A stretch of 64,000 nucleotides of DNA from positions 184,635,477 to 184,699,476 of the forward strand of contig NC_090322.1 in NCBI RefSeq assembly GCF_040869045.1, read 5' to 3'. Shown here in pieces: positions 21,427 through 33,452 of this stretch (position 1 is its first letter; every line of letters starts with the position of its first letter). The translations under genes were made by a program, and so were the position numbers. Under the pieces are notes generated by a model, which saw only the letters and a program-made list of their open reading frames with translations, was not told where the DNA came from and made no database searches. The DNA comes from Eurosta solidaginis (Eukaryota; Arthropoda; Insecta; Diptera; Tephritidae).

Positions 21427-22998
21427 TTTTATACTCAGTTGAGCAGAGCTCACAGAGTATATTAACTTTGATTGGATAACGGTTGGTTGTACAGGTATAA
21501 AGAAATCGAGATAGATATAGACTTCCATATATCAAAATCATCAGTATCGAAAAAAAATTTGATTAAGCCATGTCCGTCCGTCCGTCTGTCCGTTAACACG
21601 ATAACTTGAGTAAATTTTCAGATATCTTGTCGAAATTTGGTATGTTGGTTCCTGGGCGCTCATCTCAGATCGCTATTTAAAATGAACGATATCGGACTAT
21701 AACCACGCCCACTTTTCCGATATCGAAAATTTTGAAAAATCGAAAAATTGCGATAATTCATTACCAAAGAGGGATAAAGCGATGAAACTTGGTAGGTGGG
21801 TTGAACTTATGACGCGGAATAGAAAATAAGTAAAATTTTGGACAACGGGCGTGGCAACGCCTACTTTTAAATGAAGGTAAATTAGAAGTTTTGCAAGCTG
21901 TAATTTGGAAGTCGTTGAAGATATCATGATGAAATTTGGCAGGAACGTTACTCCTATTACTATATGTATGCTTAATAAAAATTAGCAAAATAGGAAAACG
22001 ACCACGCCCACTTTTAAAAAATTTTTTTTTTTTTAAGTGAAATTTTTACAAAAAATTTAATATCTTTACAGTATAAGAGTAAATTATGTCAACATTCAAT
22101 TCCAGTAATGATATGGTGCAACAAAATACAAAAATAAAAGAAAATTTCAAAATGGGCGTGGCTCCGCCCTTTTTCATTTACTTTGTCTAGTATACTTTTA
22201 ATGCCATAAGTCGAACAAAAATTTACCAATCCTTGTGAAATTTGGTAGGGGCTTAGATTCTTGGACAGCAACTTATTTATGTGAAAAAGGGTGAAATCGG
22301 TTGAAGCCACGCCCCGTTTTTATACACAGTCCACCGTGTGTCCTTCCGCTCGGCCGTTAACACGATAACTTGGGCAAAAATCGATATATCTTTACTAAAC
22401 TCAGTTCACGTACGTATATGAACTCACTTTGTATTGGTATAAAAAATGGCCGAAATCTGACTATGACCACGCCCACTTTTTCGATATCGAAAATTACGAA
22501 AAATGAAAAAAGGGCCATAATTCTATACCAAATACGAAAAAAGGGTTGAAACATAGTAATTGGATTGGTTTATTGACGCAAAATATAACTTTAGAAAAAA
22601 ACTTTGTAAAATAGGTGTGACACCTACCATATTAAGTAGAAGAAAATGAAAAAGTTCTGCAGGGCGAAATCAAAAGCCCTTGGAATCATGGCAGGAATAC
22701 TGTTCGCGGTATTACATATATAAATAAATTAGGGGTACCCGAAAGATGACGTTCTGGGTCACCCTGGTCCACATTTTGGTCGATATCTCGAAAAGGTGTC
22801 CACCTATAGAACTATGGCCCACTTCCTCTTAAAATACTCTTTAATACCTGCCATTTGATACGCATGTCATACAAACACATTCCAGGGTTACCCTATGTTC
22901 ATTTTCCTACCTTGTGATTTTCCCTTATTTTGTCTCCATAGCTCTCAACTGAGTATGTAATGTTCGGTTACACCCGAACTTAGCCTTCCTTACTTGTT
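21427..22998 (-). mobile_element. Helitron-like family 1, copy E (AGTTGAG subfamily, one 130-bp unit)
   Basis: Minus orientation. At the right edge lies the 5' start (AACAAGTAAGGAAGGCTAAG, hairpin GTTCGGGTGTAACCGAAC, then ATACTCAGTTGAGAGC). At the left edge lies the 3' hairpin, with GCTCAACTGAGTATA inverting the 5' repeat. The GTCCGTCC core is near 21570-21596. A single copy of the 130-bp unit that forms the array in copy F is present at about 22740-22900. Short minus frames inside are repeat translations. Confidence 0.85.
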
Positions 22999-23325
22999 AG
23001 CGATAACTTTTGAATGGGAAATAATATTTACCCTCCGCCTTCGAACGAATAATATTTACACTAAAACAAGTATTTTTATCCTTTTTCCCATAATTTTTGA
23101 ACGCTATTCTACAGTTGTAGGTAAAACTAAGGTTTACCGAAATTTTTGGCCCGTTTTTCGTTTTAGCTGGCACATTTTTTGTTCTGGCACCCGATACAGC
23201 TGCCGCGGGGGGTTTATCTGTGATTGTTGTCAGCACAAATTTGAGATAAATCCATCGTGAGAGCGCAAAAAATGAGAGAGTTTCGTATCAAGTCATTGTA
23301 TTTAATTGTACTACTCCCAAAGTAT
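22999..23325. other. Unassigned DNA
   Basis: Two overlapping open frames of about 80-90 codons on opposite strands show no motif and lie between repeats. I see nothing else here. Confidence 0.4.
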
Positions 23326-23329
23326 TCTA

Positions 23330-23450
23330 ATAAAGACCATTTTGCAATACAGAATATTGGAGTGATTTAATCAACAGTTTAGCGATTCGAACGTTAGCAG
23401 AAGGTTTCAAATAAGCGGAATTTCCCAAAATTCGTTAGAATACTATACAT
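23330..23450 (+). mobile_element. LTR 3'-end fragment
   Basis: The order AATATTGGAGTGATTTA, CAACAGTTTAGCGATTCG, AACGTTAGCAGAAGG, AAATAAGCGGAATTTCCC, TTCGTTA matches the last ~110 bp of the LTRs at 25329 (inverse) and 45510-46000. The rest of the LTR is missing. Confidence 0.75.
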
Positions 23451-23469
23451 GTGTATAAAGGTGGTTTCA

Positions 23470-23990
23470 AATTAACACGGAAGTGGTCGGGTCTACTGTT
23501 TACTGTGTCGTTCCAGAAATAAGTAAATCCTACAGGCTGCCAGATCAATGCAGTGCCTTTCAGGCAAAAACTGTAGCACAGAAGAAAGCAACAGAAGTTC
23601 TGGAGAAAGCATGCTTAAGTTGCAATCGCGTCAATATAGGCAATAATCCCACACAGCTCTTCATAAGAAGTGTTTTGGTATGCAAACAAGCAATAGCTGG
23701 ACCGGTCCATATACATATCTATCCCGGGTTGCCGGTCATAAAGAGCCGATGAGTTGGCCATGCGTTCGATGAAACGACGGTAGACGTCCCAATTCGTTTG
23801 AGAGAAATCAAACGGAGACAGGAGTTGCATATGATCCATTCAGTAGAAAAGGCGTGAACAGAAGTGCGGGGCTGCAAAATTTCTAAGTTTATATGCAAAT
23901 CCTACGACGTAAGACTCGCTCAAATCTCTAAATAAGGAAGATTTAAGGCGCACGGTGGGCATACTAACTGGACATCAAATATATCACAAT
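23470..23990 (+). pseudogene. LOA/I-type LINE fragment: RNase H region
   Basis: The frame reads VGSTVYCVVPEISKSYRLP, CSAFQAKT (the catalytic Glu context QAE is changed to QAK) and LSCNRVN, and after frame shifts VDVPIRLREIKRRQELHMIH. This parallels residues 28-165 of the RNase H part of the 5.3 kb element. It carries several stops and deletions. Only the RNase H section remains, with no RT and no 3' end. Confidence 0.8.
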
Positions 23991-25324
23991 AACTACATAT
24001 GTATATGAGTTGCGGGATTTCTAGGTCATTGACTGTCTTGTAATCTTATCGATAATAGAGCCCTGTATAACTGATTGTGCATTTGCATATGATAATATGT
24101 AATATTTTCATTCACATTTGTTGTTCAACGTTTCCCGAATGATTTCGTCAACTTTCTTTTTTGTCTGCGAAACATTGGTTTTCACCAATACAATATACAT
24201 AGTACGTATTTAAAACATACATTCTGAAACATATATTTGCTGTTTTATATTAGCACTTGATTTATGAGCATTACTAAAATGCATTCGATAGGGGGTCACT
24301 ATGGATAAGTTCAAAAAGTAAACAAGAAAAATTTTTGACTATTTTATTTAATCCACAGCACAAAGCTATCGCATTTATTCAGACTCATAATATTAGAGAT
24401 TACTGCATTAGTTTGGTTACTTTTTAACACACATTCTAAATTTGTTCGCATGTATTTAACACATATTTGCATACATTTTTATACTCTAGTACATTAGCTG
24501 CTAATCCGTTTCGACTAATAAATAAAAGTTCCTTGAATAATTTATGCTGCATAAAGTCAGTTGTGCGATCCAATGAGAGCAAAAAATTTTCGAAAATACA
24601 CTCCAATTTACAAATATCTATGTACATGCATATTAATAAATGTTTTTAGAAAGCATAAATAAGCACATACAAATAATTTATTAATTGTGTCCATATACAG
24701 CAGCGAAAACAAAACTAGAAGTGGAAATTTTTATTAAATTTATTCAACTAAATTGATTATTTTGTTCTTCATAATTTAAGAAAGAATTTAATTAATTTTG
24801 TAACTGAAACTATGCAAACCCATTATTCAATCACAAGAAGTTTGCTCAGCTGACAAATTGTTTGACTATTGCAGCCATTTTGCTCCCAAGTCGAATAGAC
24901 ATCCATTAACTGTGTTGTTTCTTTGCGATTTTGAAATAGGAAGCAATCAGTTTACAAATATCCGAGAAGTACTGAACTGCATAATTCCTTAGAACAATTT
25001 TTTTTAATTTTGTGATGAATTTATTAACCATGCCATGATCTATTAATATGGCTGAACATATTTAATTTTATTAAAAGTGAGGACACCAAGAAATCGTGCA
25101 CTTTCGTCAACCTATGAACATACGAATCCTATACCAATTTAAAATTCATCGTTCAACGTCAGAAGCTCGACTGGTAAATCGATTCACGTAAAAATTTAAT
25201 TAGTAAATAATTGAGATGCCATAACGAAATGTACTTATTGAGCGTGTTAACTTATTCATTCCGTATGTTCGAAACATTCGTCTTAATTTAAGAATTTTTG
25301 GATTCGTTTTATATTTGGAATATT
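23991..25324. other. AT-rich DNA; one block shared with a hAT interior
   Basis: 24695-24900 (CAGCAGCGAAAAC, AGAAGTGG, TAACTGAAACTATGCAAACC) matches 56240-56400 inside the hAT element, so it is a fragment of that family or of something nested in it. The rest shows no gene. Confidence 0.45.
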
Positions 25325-25328
25325 ATAT

Positions 25329-25898
25329 TGTAACGAATTTATTGCAATTCCGCTTATTTCAAATCTTCTACTAAGGTTCGAATCACTAAAATGTTGAATA
25401 AATAACTCCAATATTGAATAATGGAAAAATGACCTTTATTAAAGTACTTCACAATAAATAACACTACTATTGCTCGCCAGATAGCGTCTTAAATAAAAAC
25501 TGAATGATAGCTGAAATGAAACTAAACTCTCGCGCCTCTACTGTCGCCTTTTATACTGTCTGATTTCCTCGTGGCATACTTCTAGGCTTTTCCATTCCAG
25601 AACTTATTTATATATCGGTTAGTTATCACCTACAAAATCACCAGCCACAACTATGTTTAGCGCATGCGCGTGAGTAATACTTGCACAAATTATTGCCCTT
25701 TATTGTGAGCACCTCAGATAAGATATATGCATGTGTTTGTGCGTTTCTTCTCCCTGCTTGTACGTACATATGTGTAGACATAATAATTTATTCGTTTATG
25801 TAGATACATAATGATTGATTTATGGATTTGCATGCAAGTCACTGCTTAGCACCGCTTAGAGATGACAGTACCCCTTAGTGTTGCTAACATTCGTAACA
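25329..25898 (-). mobile_element. Solo LTR, 570 bp, ATAT target duplication
   Basis: On the minus strand it runs from TGTTACGAATGTTAGC to ATTCGTTACA, a TG...CA LTR. It is flanked by ATAT at 25325-25328 and 25899-25902. A TATA box (TATAAAAGGCG on the minus strand) lies near + position 25550, and AATAAA-type sequence lies toward the 3' end. No internal retrotransposon sequence adjoins it, so it is a recombination product. The 4-bp duplication fits Ty3/gypsy-type integration. Confidence 0.85.
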
Positions 25899-25902
25899 AT
25901 AT

Positions 25903-27240
25903 ATATACTTATTTGGAATATTCGGACCTCATGAGGTAGTATTAAAAGAACGTGTTCCGAATATCCCAAATTAACGGTTTATACGGAACACTTCCATGAA
26001 TACTTCAAAGGGAAAAACCTTTCCGAAATTTCAGAATAAAAAGGTAAATACTCCCTGTGTAGCAGGACCGCACAAAAGCTTAACTCTTCTGCCGAAGTCA
26101 AGGACGGAATATAAAGTTCTAAGTCAATAAGCCATTTCCTTAAATTTTTTTGTTTTTGTCAGTTCATTTCGGCCGCTGAGTAGAGTATCACCCCGTGTCG
26201 GCTGCTAGTTCGAAATCGTCCTCTCTCAAAATATTTTTAAAAAAATTCCCATTTCAGGATTTGTCACAAAAAGCCCTATATCAGAATTAGGTTGAAGAAC
26301 ACCTTATCTCATAATGATTTTCCTTAACTCCCTCTTATGTCAAAATGCATCGAACTTATGCTAGGATAGGTATTTTTGAAAAAAATTCTGACGTACGGCA
26401 TCTTTCAAAAAAATTCTGGAAGAATGAGCAAACCAATTCAAGAAATATTTAGCAGAAAGTGAATTATTTCCCCCAAAAAGCATAAAGTATGTTCATCAAA
26501 AAGGTTCTGTACAAAGCGCGTTTTTTGAAAAATAGCATGGTTACTGTGTCCCAAAGAAAAGTTATAATTTTGTTAGAATGTGTAATTACTAATAAACTTA
26601 GCACACAAAAAATGGTTTTGATTATGCAGCCAACTAGGAACGCTACATACTGATATTCCCACAACTTAAAGTCAGAATCATATGAACATTTTGAAAAACT
26701 AAATTAATAGAGAACTAACTAAAATATTTGAAACTTCGAAGCTATGAGTTCCACCGGGTTTCCCACTTCAGTGCATACCGAACTGTTAACTCGATTTACT
26801 AATAACAAAGACTTTTTAAAAAATAAAAATTGCATCAACCTGTGCGATATGTAAGTTGAAAGTTTTTTGCAATTGAATTAAATTTGAATGTCATAATTAA
26901 AAAAATGGCAATCTAACTATAAAGCATAAAGTTTTTGCATAAATAATTCAATTGCCATAATGCGCTTTGGAATTATGCTTTAATGTTCAATTTAGCACAA
27001 AATAAGCAATAGATATGTTAATAAAATTTTGCTTCACATGCTTATTTGCATATAAAAACTAGTTAAGCACTAAACTAATTTGAGAGTAAATTTAACGCAC
27101 ATTTACACGTTGTCAATACGTTGTGATTACACACAATAGCATTTACATATATAAAATACAAGGTTACCATGAAAAATTTCAATCTAATAAACATAACTTT
27201 TAAAGTGAGAGTTCAAGCCCTGAAGGGAATTAACTAACTA
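25903..27240. other. Unassigned AT-rich DNA
   Basis: No gene, RNA or repeat family is supported. Short frames such as the one at 26464-26664 (-) look like chance. Confidence 0.4.
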
Positions 27241-27244
27241 GTTG

Positions 27245-27447
27245 TACTTATTTAGATCGGCCAAGTGACTGCGCTGTACATAGAACGATGCCTTCCGGAG
27301 CTTTCTTTGATCTTCACCATTTAGAGCCCAGAATCATGCCAAGATATTTGGGTTCAGATGAGAGATTTATCGTTGTGCCGTTTTTTTTTTCTTGTGAACA
27401 GGATAAGTTCCGTTTTTGTTGGATTTAGCCCAATTAAAAATTCTTCG
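27245..27447 (-). pseudogene. LINE reverse transcriptase scrap
   Basis: Minus-strand reading in two frames gives LNPTKTELILFTRK, then NLSSEPKYLGMILGSKW. These match LKVNAEKTDMVLFTKR and KYLGIILDSKLSW of the LINE at 5263. It is the stretch after YADD through the KYLG motif. Frameshifts mark it as dead. Confidence 0.65.
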
Positions 27448-28755
27448 TAAAGGAATGAAAGTCATAGATAATTTAAAAAGTTTGTTGTACATATGAAGTA
27501 TTATGTCACGTTTTGTTATAAACATTTTATGTAGAACATATCACTCTGATTCGCACAACGTCTGCTCACAACGCACTATGGAAATCGTAGAACAACTTCT
27601 GATTAAAAATGGTTTTTTCGATGTCGCTACTGGTATGCTTTTTTATTTCCATCAATAGTTTAAGGACCAGACTAGACTATAATATCGAAAAATTATACAT
27701 ATTATATGAAACGATTTTTTTACAATATCACAAACTTTAAGCTTTAGTTATGTTAAGCCCATTCCCTTCATCACTTTAAAATTGATTTTAATGTTATACG
27801 TTACAGGAAAATGTATGATGTATTATATATTTCTGGAAACCTCGTTTTTTTGAGGAATATTAAACAGCTAATATGTTTTTAATATTGGGTATATGTTTAC
27901 CTTAAAATAATTGCAAAATGAAATATGGTGAAAATAAGTTTTTTTTTTAATTCATCGAGACTTTTGACAGTTGCCCACGTTTACCCACGCTTTACATTTT
28001 ATGTTGATTTATAGCCTAGCTCTCCGTGAACATAATCAAATAAAAAAAAGCTGCGGAAATTTCCGATTTTCGGAGTAACTATTAAAAATGTGATAAAAGT
28101 CAGAAAACAGAAAACCGCTCGCTATCTATTGGGGTTTTAAATGTTGCTGTGTACATCAATAGTTTGCGGTAAGTTTTGTAATTTTTGATTGATATTAGGA
28201 AGTTTATCTCTTTTGCACTCACACTGCGTGTGAAAATACTAATAAACAAGTTGCACACAAGAGAATAGCGCTGAATGATTCTTCTTTCTTCTCAATAAAA
28301 ATCCCAGTTTTATCGAGTGACCGAGAGGGTTGAATACAGCTTTATACAATCAAAAAAAGTAAAGCATTATCTTTTTAAACATCATAACTAAAACACTAAA
28401 TGCAGGTTTACCTAAATTTTTCAATTTCAGTGGGCGGAAATATATTATTACTTTGTAAAACACCTATTTTTTATCAACAAAAATTCCACTTCTCCCGTGT
28501 GATATTGAGCGTTGAATCCTATTTTAAACAATAAAAAGGTAAAGCATTAAGTGCAGTTTTGCATAATATATCTACAATTAGAAACTTTGTTGACGGAGTA
28601 CTAGTGAATGTACATTTTAGGTAGGACGATTATAACGGAATTTCCAAAACATCCTTTGTTTCTACGCACTACCCTCATATTTCATATTAGCATAGAAACA
28701 GAACAAAATATTCGTAAATTAACAGAAGTGTAATTGTTACGAATACAAATAACTA
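27448..28755. other. Unassigned AT-rich DNA
   Basis: Two weakly similar segments (AGTAAAGCATTA near 28360 and 28540, with TTTTATACAAT-like context) suggest a diverged local duplication. I see no gene. Confidence 0.35.
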
Positions 28756-30145
28756 CGTGTTTTGTTGTCCCTTCAAAATGTCTACCTTCAAGTGTTTAAA
28801 CGTGAAATAATACTTACGTATATCGAAAGAGGAAAAATATTGGAGGCATTATAAACAGTTTTAAAAGAAAATTATTATGTATCTGAAGACAACTTATGTT
28901 TCATCCTCAGTGATTTTCAAAGACGTATTATTCATACTTTTAATAAACGATGGGCAGAAGCTTCACGGAAAAAGGATACATTTTTAATGAAAAACAGTAA
29001 TTGGTTAGAATCAGAATATTCAGTAACTTTGCCGAAATCTGAAGACGTTACAACCGACTCCACACCATCTACTTCTTCTGGAAAACGTGGGAGACCGTGC
29101 GTATCTTATCCAGATTTGTCAGAATCCTGTGAAAGAAGAAAAAATACAATACTACTTAATTAATATCGATTTGAGCACGTCTATAACGCATATCTTCAAG
29201 GGTTACGTTCCATAGGAGAAGGAAGAGAAGCTAAACTTGTGGAAACATTAAGGTCTGCTGACAGTGAAAATAAGACCTTATTCTCGAGTCTCATAGAAGA
29301 TGCAAGGCAGACAAAACTGTTTACGGATGAAGAAGCATTGAGCCTATTTAGTGCTTGGATTTAACGAAAACACAATATTTGTATTACGGGATAAATGAGC
29401 GATTTGACTAAAGAGACTGCTACGCCTGAAAATGAAGATTCTTATTAATATGGACTGTCTACTTTACACGCCTGGATTCGTTGTATGGAAATGATTTTAC
29501 ATATTTCCTATAATCTGTCTTTCCAAATATAGTGAGCCACGAGCGAAGAAAAGAAACGACTAAAGCAAGAGAAGAAAACCCTGGTACAAAGGCGTTTCCG
29601 TGAAGAGCTAGGATTGATCATCGACAAACCAAGGAAAGTAAGTGGTAATACTAATGACGGTAATACTTCCAGAAGAGTTTTTCACAATGCATGCTGCTCT
29701 GCTAAAATTAGAGGAGTGTATAAATTTGATTAAACGACTTTACAAAATTCTGCAAGCTCTTTCAATGATAAATGCTGAAAAATTTGGCAGTTATGCTGTG
29801 GAGACTGCCAGGATCTATGTGAGCAATTGTGAATAACAAAGATCACAAAATTTTGATTCATGGAGAAAGTGTCATAAAGTATTTTGCAGTACTTCCTATT
29901 GGTCAACTTTCGGAAGATGCAGAAGAATCCCGTTATAAGGATTATACAAAATTTCGTTTACATCATTCTAGAAAACGATCAAAATCCGCTACAAACGAAG
30001 ACGTATTTCATACTCTCTTTATACTTCAGATCCTTATATAACCAACATTAGAAAACTGCATACTAAAAACGTGAAGGAACTTCATAAAGACACCTTAGAT
30101 CTTTTGAAAGTGAACGAATTAATTTCAGATCCCGAAGTTCATCAG
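28756..30145 (+). pseudogene. Broken coding relic of an unidentified, probably TE-encoded protein family
   Basis: Successive + frames keep protein-like sequence interrupted by stops and shifts. About 28910-29160 reads an aromatic/basic helix region (SDFQRRIIHTFNKRWAEASRK), a serine-rich linker and GRPCVSYPDLSESCERRK. About 29210-29360 reads a helical segment with LFTDEEALSLFSAWI. About 29590-29690 reads RRFREELGLIIDKPRK. About 29680-30140 reads LIKRLYKILQALS, then HKILIHGESVIKYFAVLPIGQLSEDAEE, then FRLHHSRKRSKSATNED and a SDP-type end. From memory these blocks recur, in this order, in uncharacterised multi-copy arthropod proteins, which suggests a transposon gene. I cannot name the family. 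Confidence 0.55.
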
Positions 30146-30287
30146 TTGTCAATATATATATATATGTACAATAACAATGGTAAACATTACAATTTATTAA
30201 TTAATCTGTGTTCAATTTCAATCACCATTTTTTTATGTTTTTATTATTTAAATTGACTTGTATTTTGATTCACTATTTGATATTTGG

Positions 30288-30660
30288 CCATATGATGGCG
30301 GCCACCGTGGTGTGATGGTAGCGTGCTCCTCCTACCAAACCGGATGCCCTGGGTTCAAACCCCGGGCAAAGCAACACCAAAATTTTTATAAATAAGGTTT
30401 TTCAAATAGAAGAACATTTTTCTAAGCGGGGTCGCCCCTCGGCAGTGTTTGGCAAGCGCGCCGGGTGTACTTCTGTCATGAAAAGCTCTCAGTGAAAACT
30501 CATCTGCCTTGCACATGTCGTTCGGAGTCGGCATAAAATCATGTAGGTCCCATCCGGCCAATTTGTAGGGAAAATCAAGAGGAGCGCGACGCAAATTGGA
30601 AGAGAAGCTCGGCCTTAGATCTCGTCGGAGGTTATCGCGCCTTACATTTATTTATTTATT
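30288..30660 (+). mobile_element. tRNA-derived SINE, copy 2, complete with 14-bp target duplication
   Basis: Flanked by TATTTGATATTTGG at 30274-30287 and 30661-30674. The head has GTGGTGTGATGGTAGCGTGC (A-box region) and GGGTTCAAACCCC (B box). The family body follows, ending in a TTTA/TTTATT tail. This is the best preserved copy and fixes the element at 373 bp. A perfect long duplication indicates LINE-mediated retroposition and a fairly recent event. It inserted just downstream of the broken coding relic. Confidence 0.9.
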
Positions 30661-30674
30661 TATTTGATATTTGG

Positions 30675-32495
30675 TTTTTGTAGGCATAAAATAATAGTAT
30701 TCACTGTTAAAAAATAAATATTGTGTATTTTTAATAATTTCTAATTTCTTTTATCTTTTAAGGTATGGTTTTAAATTAAGGCATAATAAATTACATTCCA
30801 TTTGAAGCCATATACCTTATTCTATATATGTGCAAAATTTTAGAACATAATATTCAGAAATATAAAAGTTATTGATTTTTAATCAGAAACTGGCCTTAGT
30901 GCAACGTAACGAAACCTAAACTTAAATTGTAATCTAAATTTTAAACCTAGTTTGGTTTTGTCATATTCGTGTTAAGTATAAAAAAGTTTCTGATTTAGGC
31001 TTATAATTTAAAAATATATTCGAACAGAAACTCGGTCCATATCTTTATTGACGCTTATCACGCCGAGCTGTTTACATATTTTTTTATTAAGCAGGTAATG
31101 AAAATGCTTTATTACGCTGGAGTTTTTTTTGCTCTCCTCCATCACAAATAGCATTTCGTTCAGAGTTTTAATTCTGCAATTGGTTTCGCTCTAGAACGCG
31201 ACCTAGCTCGTAGCAGAGCTTAAGAAACAGTATCACTTTTTCATACTATAGCTCTGCTCTATGCTCTTTTCGTGTTGAGTGTGACAGCAGCAGCAAAGCA
31301 TATTTTTCGTTGCTACTTCTACTCTGGACTAACAAACGGTAGACTGTTATTATGATATGTATGTACATATATGTTTATTGCTGCCTTAAATATATATGTT
31401 TTTTTAGTAGTAGACATACATTAATTAAATAAATAAACACTAAGCAAAATACAAACATATAAAAAATTGTATGAAATTTTCATTAACCTTTAAAAAAAAA
31501 TTTTTAATAGCTTTCATGTATGTATATTTAAGCTTGAAAGTCAGTAACGGTATTTTTATGCTATACTTAATTGTGCTTAAAAATGCGTAAAATAGTAGTA
31601 TCAATTCACATCTCTACACCGACTGTCCACAGCTCCCCGCCCATTGTCCCACTTGGTTTGTGCTATCTGATATTCACTAGAAGCGAGCTTCTAAGAAATG
31701 TAAACACAGTTGGCGAGCAACAAAAATTTTTACACCATAATTTTTTTGTACAACATAGTATAGTATGTATGTATATGTACCTAAATATTTTTGGCGCAAA
31801 ACAAAATAAATCACATAAAAAAGGGCACTAAATGCTTTAATAGAAATTCGCTGAGAATTTATGATTTTTTCTTGCAAGCTTTCACAAAATATATTTATGT
31901 ACTCGTACTGTGCGAAATAAATGGCATTAACCCAGTGCGAAACGACGCTGATGACAACGGTCGCTTTGATTTATATTTATGTATGTAGGTATTTATGTGC
32001 TTATGTGTCTAGGCAGTGGCGTAGTTGGATTTCGGCCAGATTGGGAAAATAACAATTCTAAGAAACTCTAGCCTGTATCTATGATGTAAGTTTTAGTCCT
32101 CCTATAAATATATCCCAATGAAAGTAATAGCGTTAGAGACAAAATGAGTTCAATTCAATTATCTGGATGTTATTGCGTCATTGTTTTCATTAACCTTTAT
32201 ATTGTAGCAATGCTTCCCGCTTCCCTTCTGTTTTAAGTTTTGCATGACAGATTTGAAGTATTGTCCACCGTTAAAGTAAAGCTAAGCTTTAAGAAGATAT
32301 ACCGAGTTGGTGTTTGCTGAGATGTTTGAAAGCCCTGCTGTCCAAGAATTAACTAGTTCTTCTTACTTCATTCTTATCTTAGTTCCAAAATGAAGCATTG
32401 GATCCGAGCAACTCGTAAACTTCTGTAAATCCCGCTTTATGCGAGCCTTCAAGTAAGTAGTTTATCATACTGGTTTCAGCATTTTGTACTTAAGG
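30675..32495. other. Unassigned AT-rich DNA
   Basis: Nothing coding is supported. Near 31215-31290 an imperfect inverted pair around AGCAGAGC and GCTCTGCT is present, too short to call an element. Confidence 0.4.
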
Positions 32496-32499
32496 ATAC

Positions 32500-32632
32500 T
32501 TAAACTTCTCCAGAAATTACCTCTGCTTCCATAGGCGGGTTCCGATGAGAATACTTTCATAGTCGGAGCATCATTTTTCATTGAAATAAGATGGCCTAGT
32601 TCTTGGGTAAAGGTCGTACAACTCATTAGAGC
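32500..32632 (-). pseudogene. RTE-type LINE C-terminal scrap
   Basis: Minus-strand reading gives GHLISMKNDAPTMKVFSSEP and a glycine-arginine stretch, matching the motif order at 16109-16740 and 51930-52250. It stops where a hAT-like end, TAGAGCTGGGTTCGATTCG, begins at about 32629. That end resembles the TIR of the hAT at 55472, so a partial hAT copy may have interrupted it; no second end is visible. Confidence 0.6.
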
Positions 32633-33004
32633 TGGGTTCGATTCGCTTTTTCGGAGAATGGATTTTTTCGATTCGAATCTTAAAAAAAATCGATTTATTC
32701 GATTAAAAGGAGTCAAAAAAGGCAATTTCTGCTTAGTTCTTTCATAATTTTCAATCCACAAGCCGAACTCGCCAAAGAGCGTAACAAGCTGTTCAAATAT
32801 TTCATCGATCTTACGATTCCAAGTTCCACACGGAGGTAGGGGTTGGAAAATGCTATTTTCTGGACCACCAACATCGCTAAAATTCTCTAAAACTTTCGAC
32901 GAGCCTCAGCTACATGAAGAAGAAAACTGGTACCTTTTAACATAAAGAACCTATATCCATTGATATCGAATACGGCAGTACCTTAACTAGTAACACTTAC
33001 TTAA

Positions 33005-33190
33005 TTGAAGCTTAACCGTTTAAACGGATATGTCCGTCCAATAATGTGCGCCAGTCGCTTCTTCGCTCTGCTAACTGGAGCTAATTGGTCAAACCAAAGG
33101 AATTTAAATCGTTTTCCACTTGGACCTTCCAGCGGTGTGGGGCCGACCTCTTCCTCTGCTTCCATAGGCAAGTTCCCATAAACTAGATAA
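33005..33190 (-). pseudogene. RTE-type LINE 3' end scrap
   Basis: Contains ATTGAAGCTTAACCG, GTGCGCCAGTCGC, CTGGAGCTAATTGG and CTCTGCTTCCATAGGC in the order expected for the 3' untranslated region and C-terminus of the same RTE family. GCTTCCATAGGC is also in the fragment at 32520, so two copies lie close together in the same orientation. Confidence 0.55.
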
Positions 33191-33452
33191 CTAGTAACAC
33201 GGGAACCTGAAATTCAAAATGGAAATCCGATAAGATGGACTTTGGGTAGCTATCGATAGTGTCGCCTATTAATTTAACTACAAAAATTTAAGGTAGACAA
33301 TTGAAAAAATTGGAGGAGAAATAAGAACAAAGTTCAGCGAACTAAACGTATGCTACTACAAACACTGGCTGAGCGTGCTTGAAAACAAGAGAAATATACA
33401 AATAAGAAATATTCGACAATTGAATAAAAAACGAACAAACAAATATTAGCAC

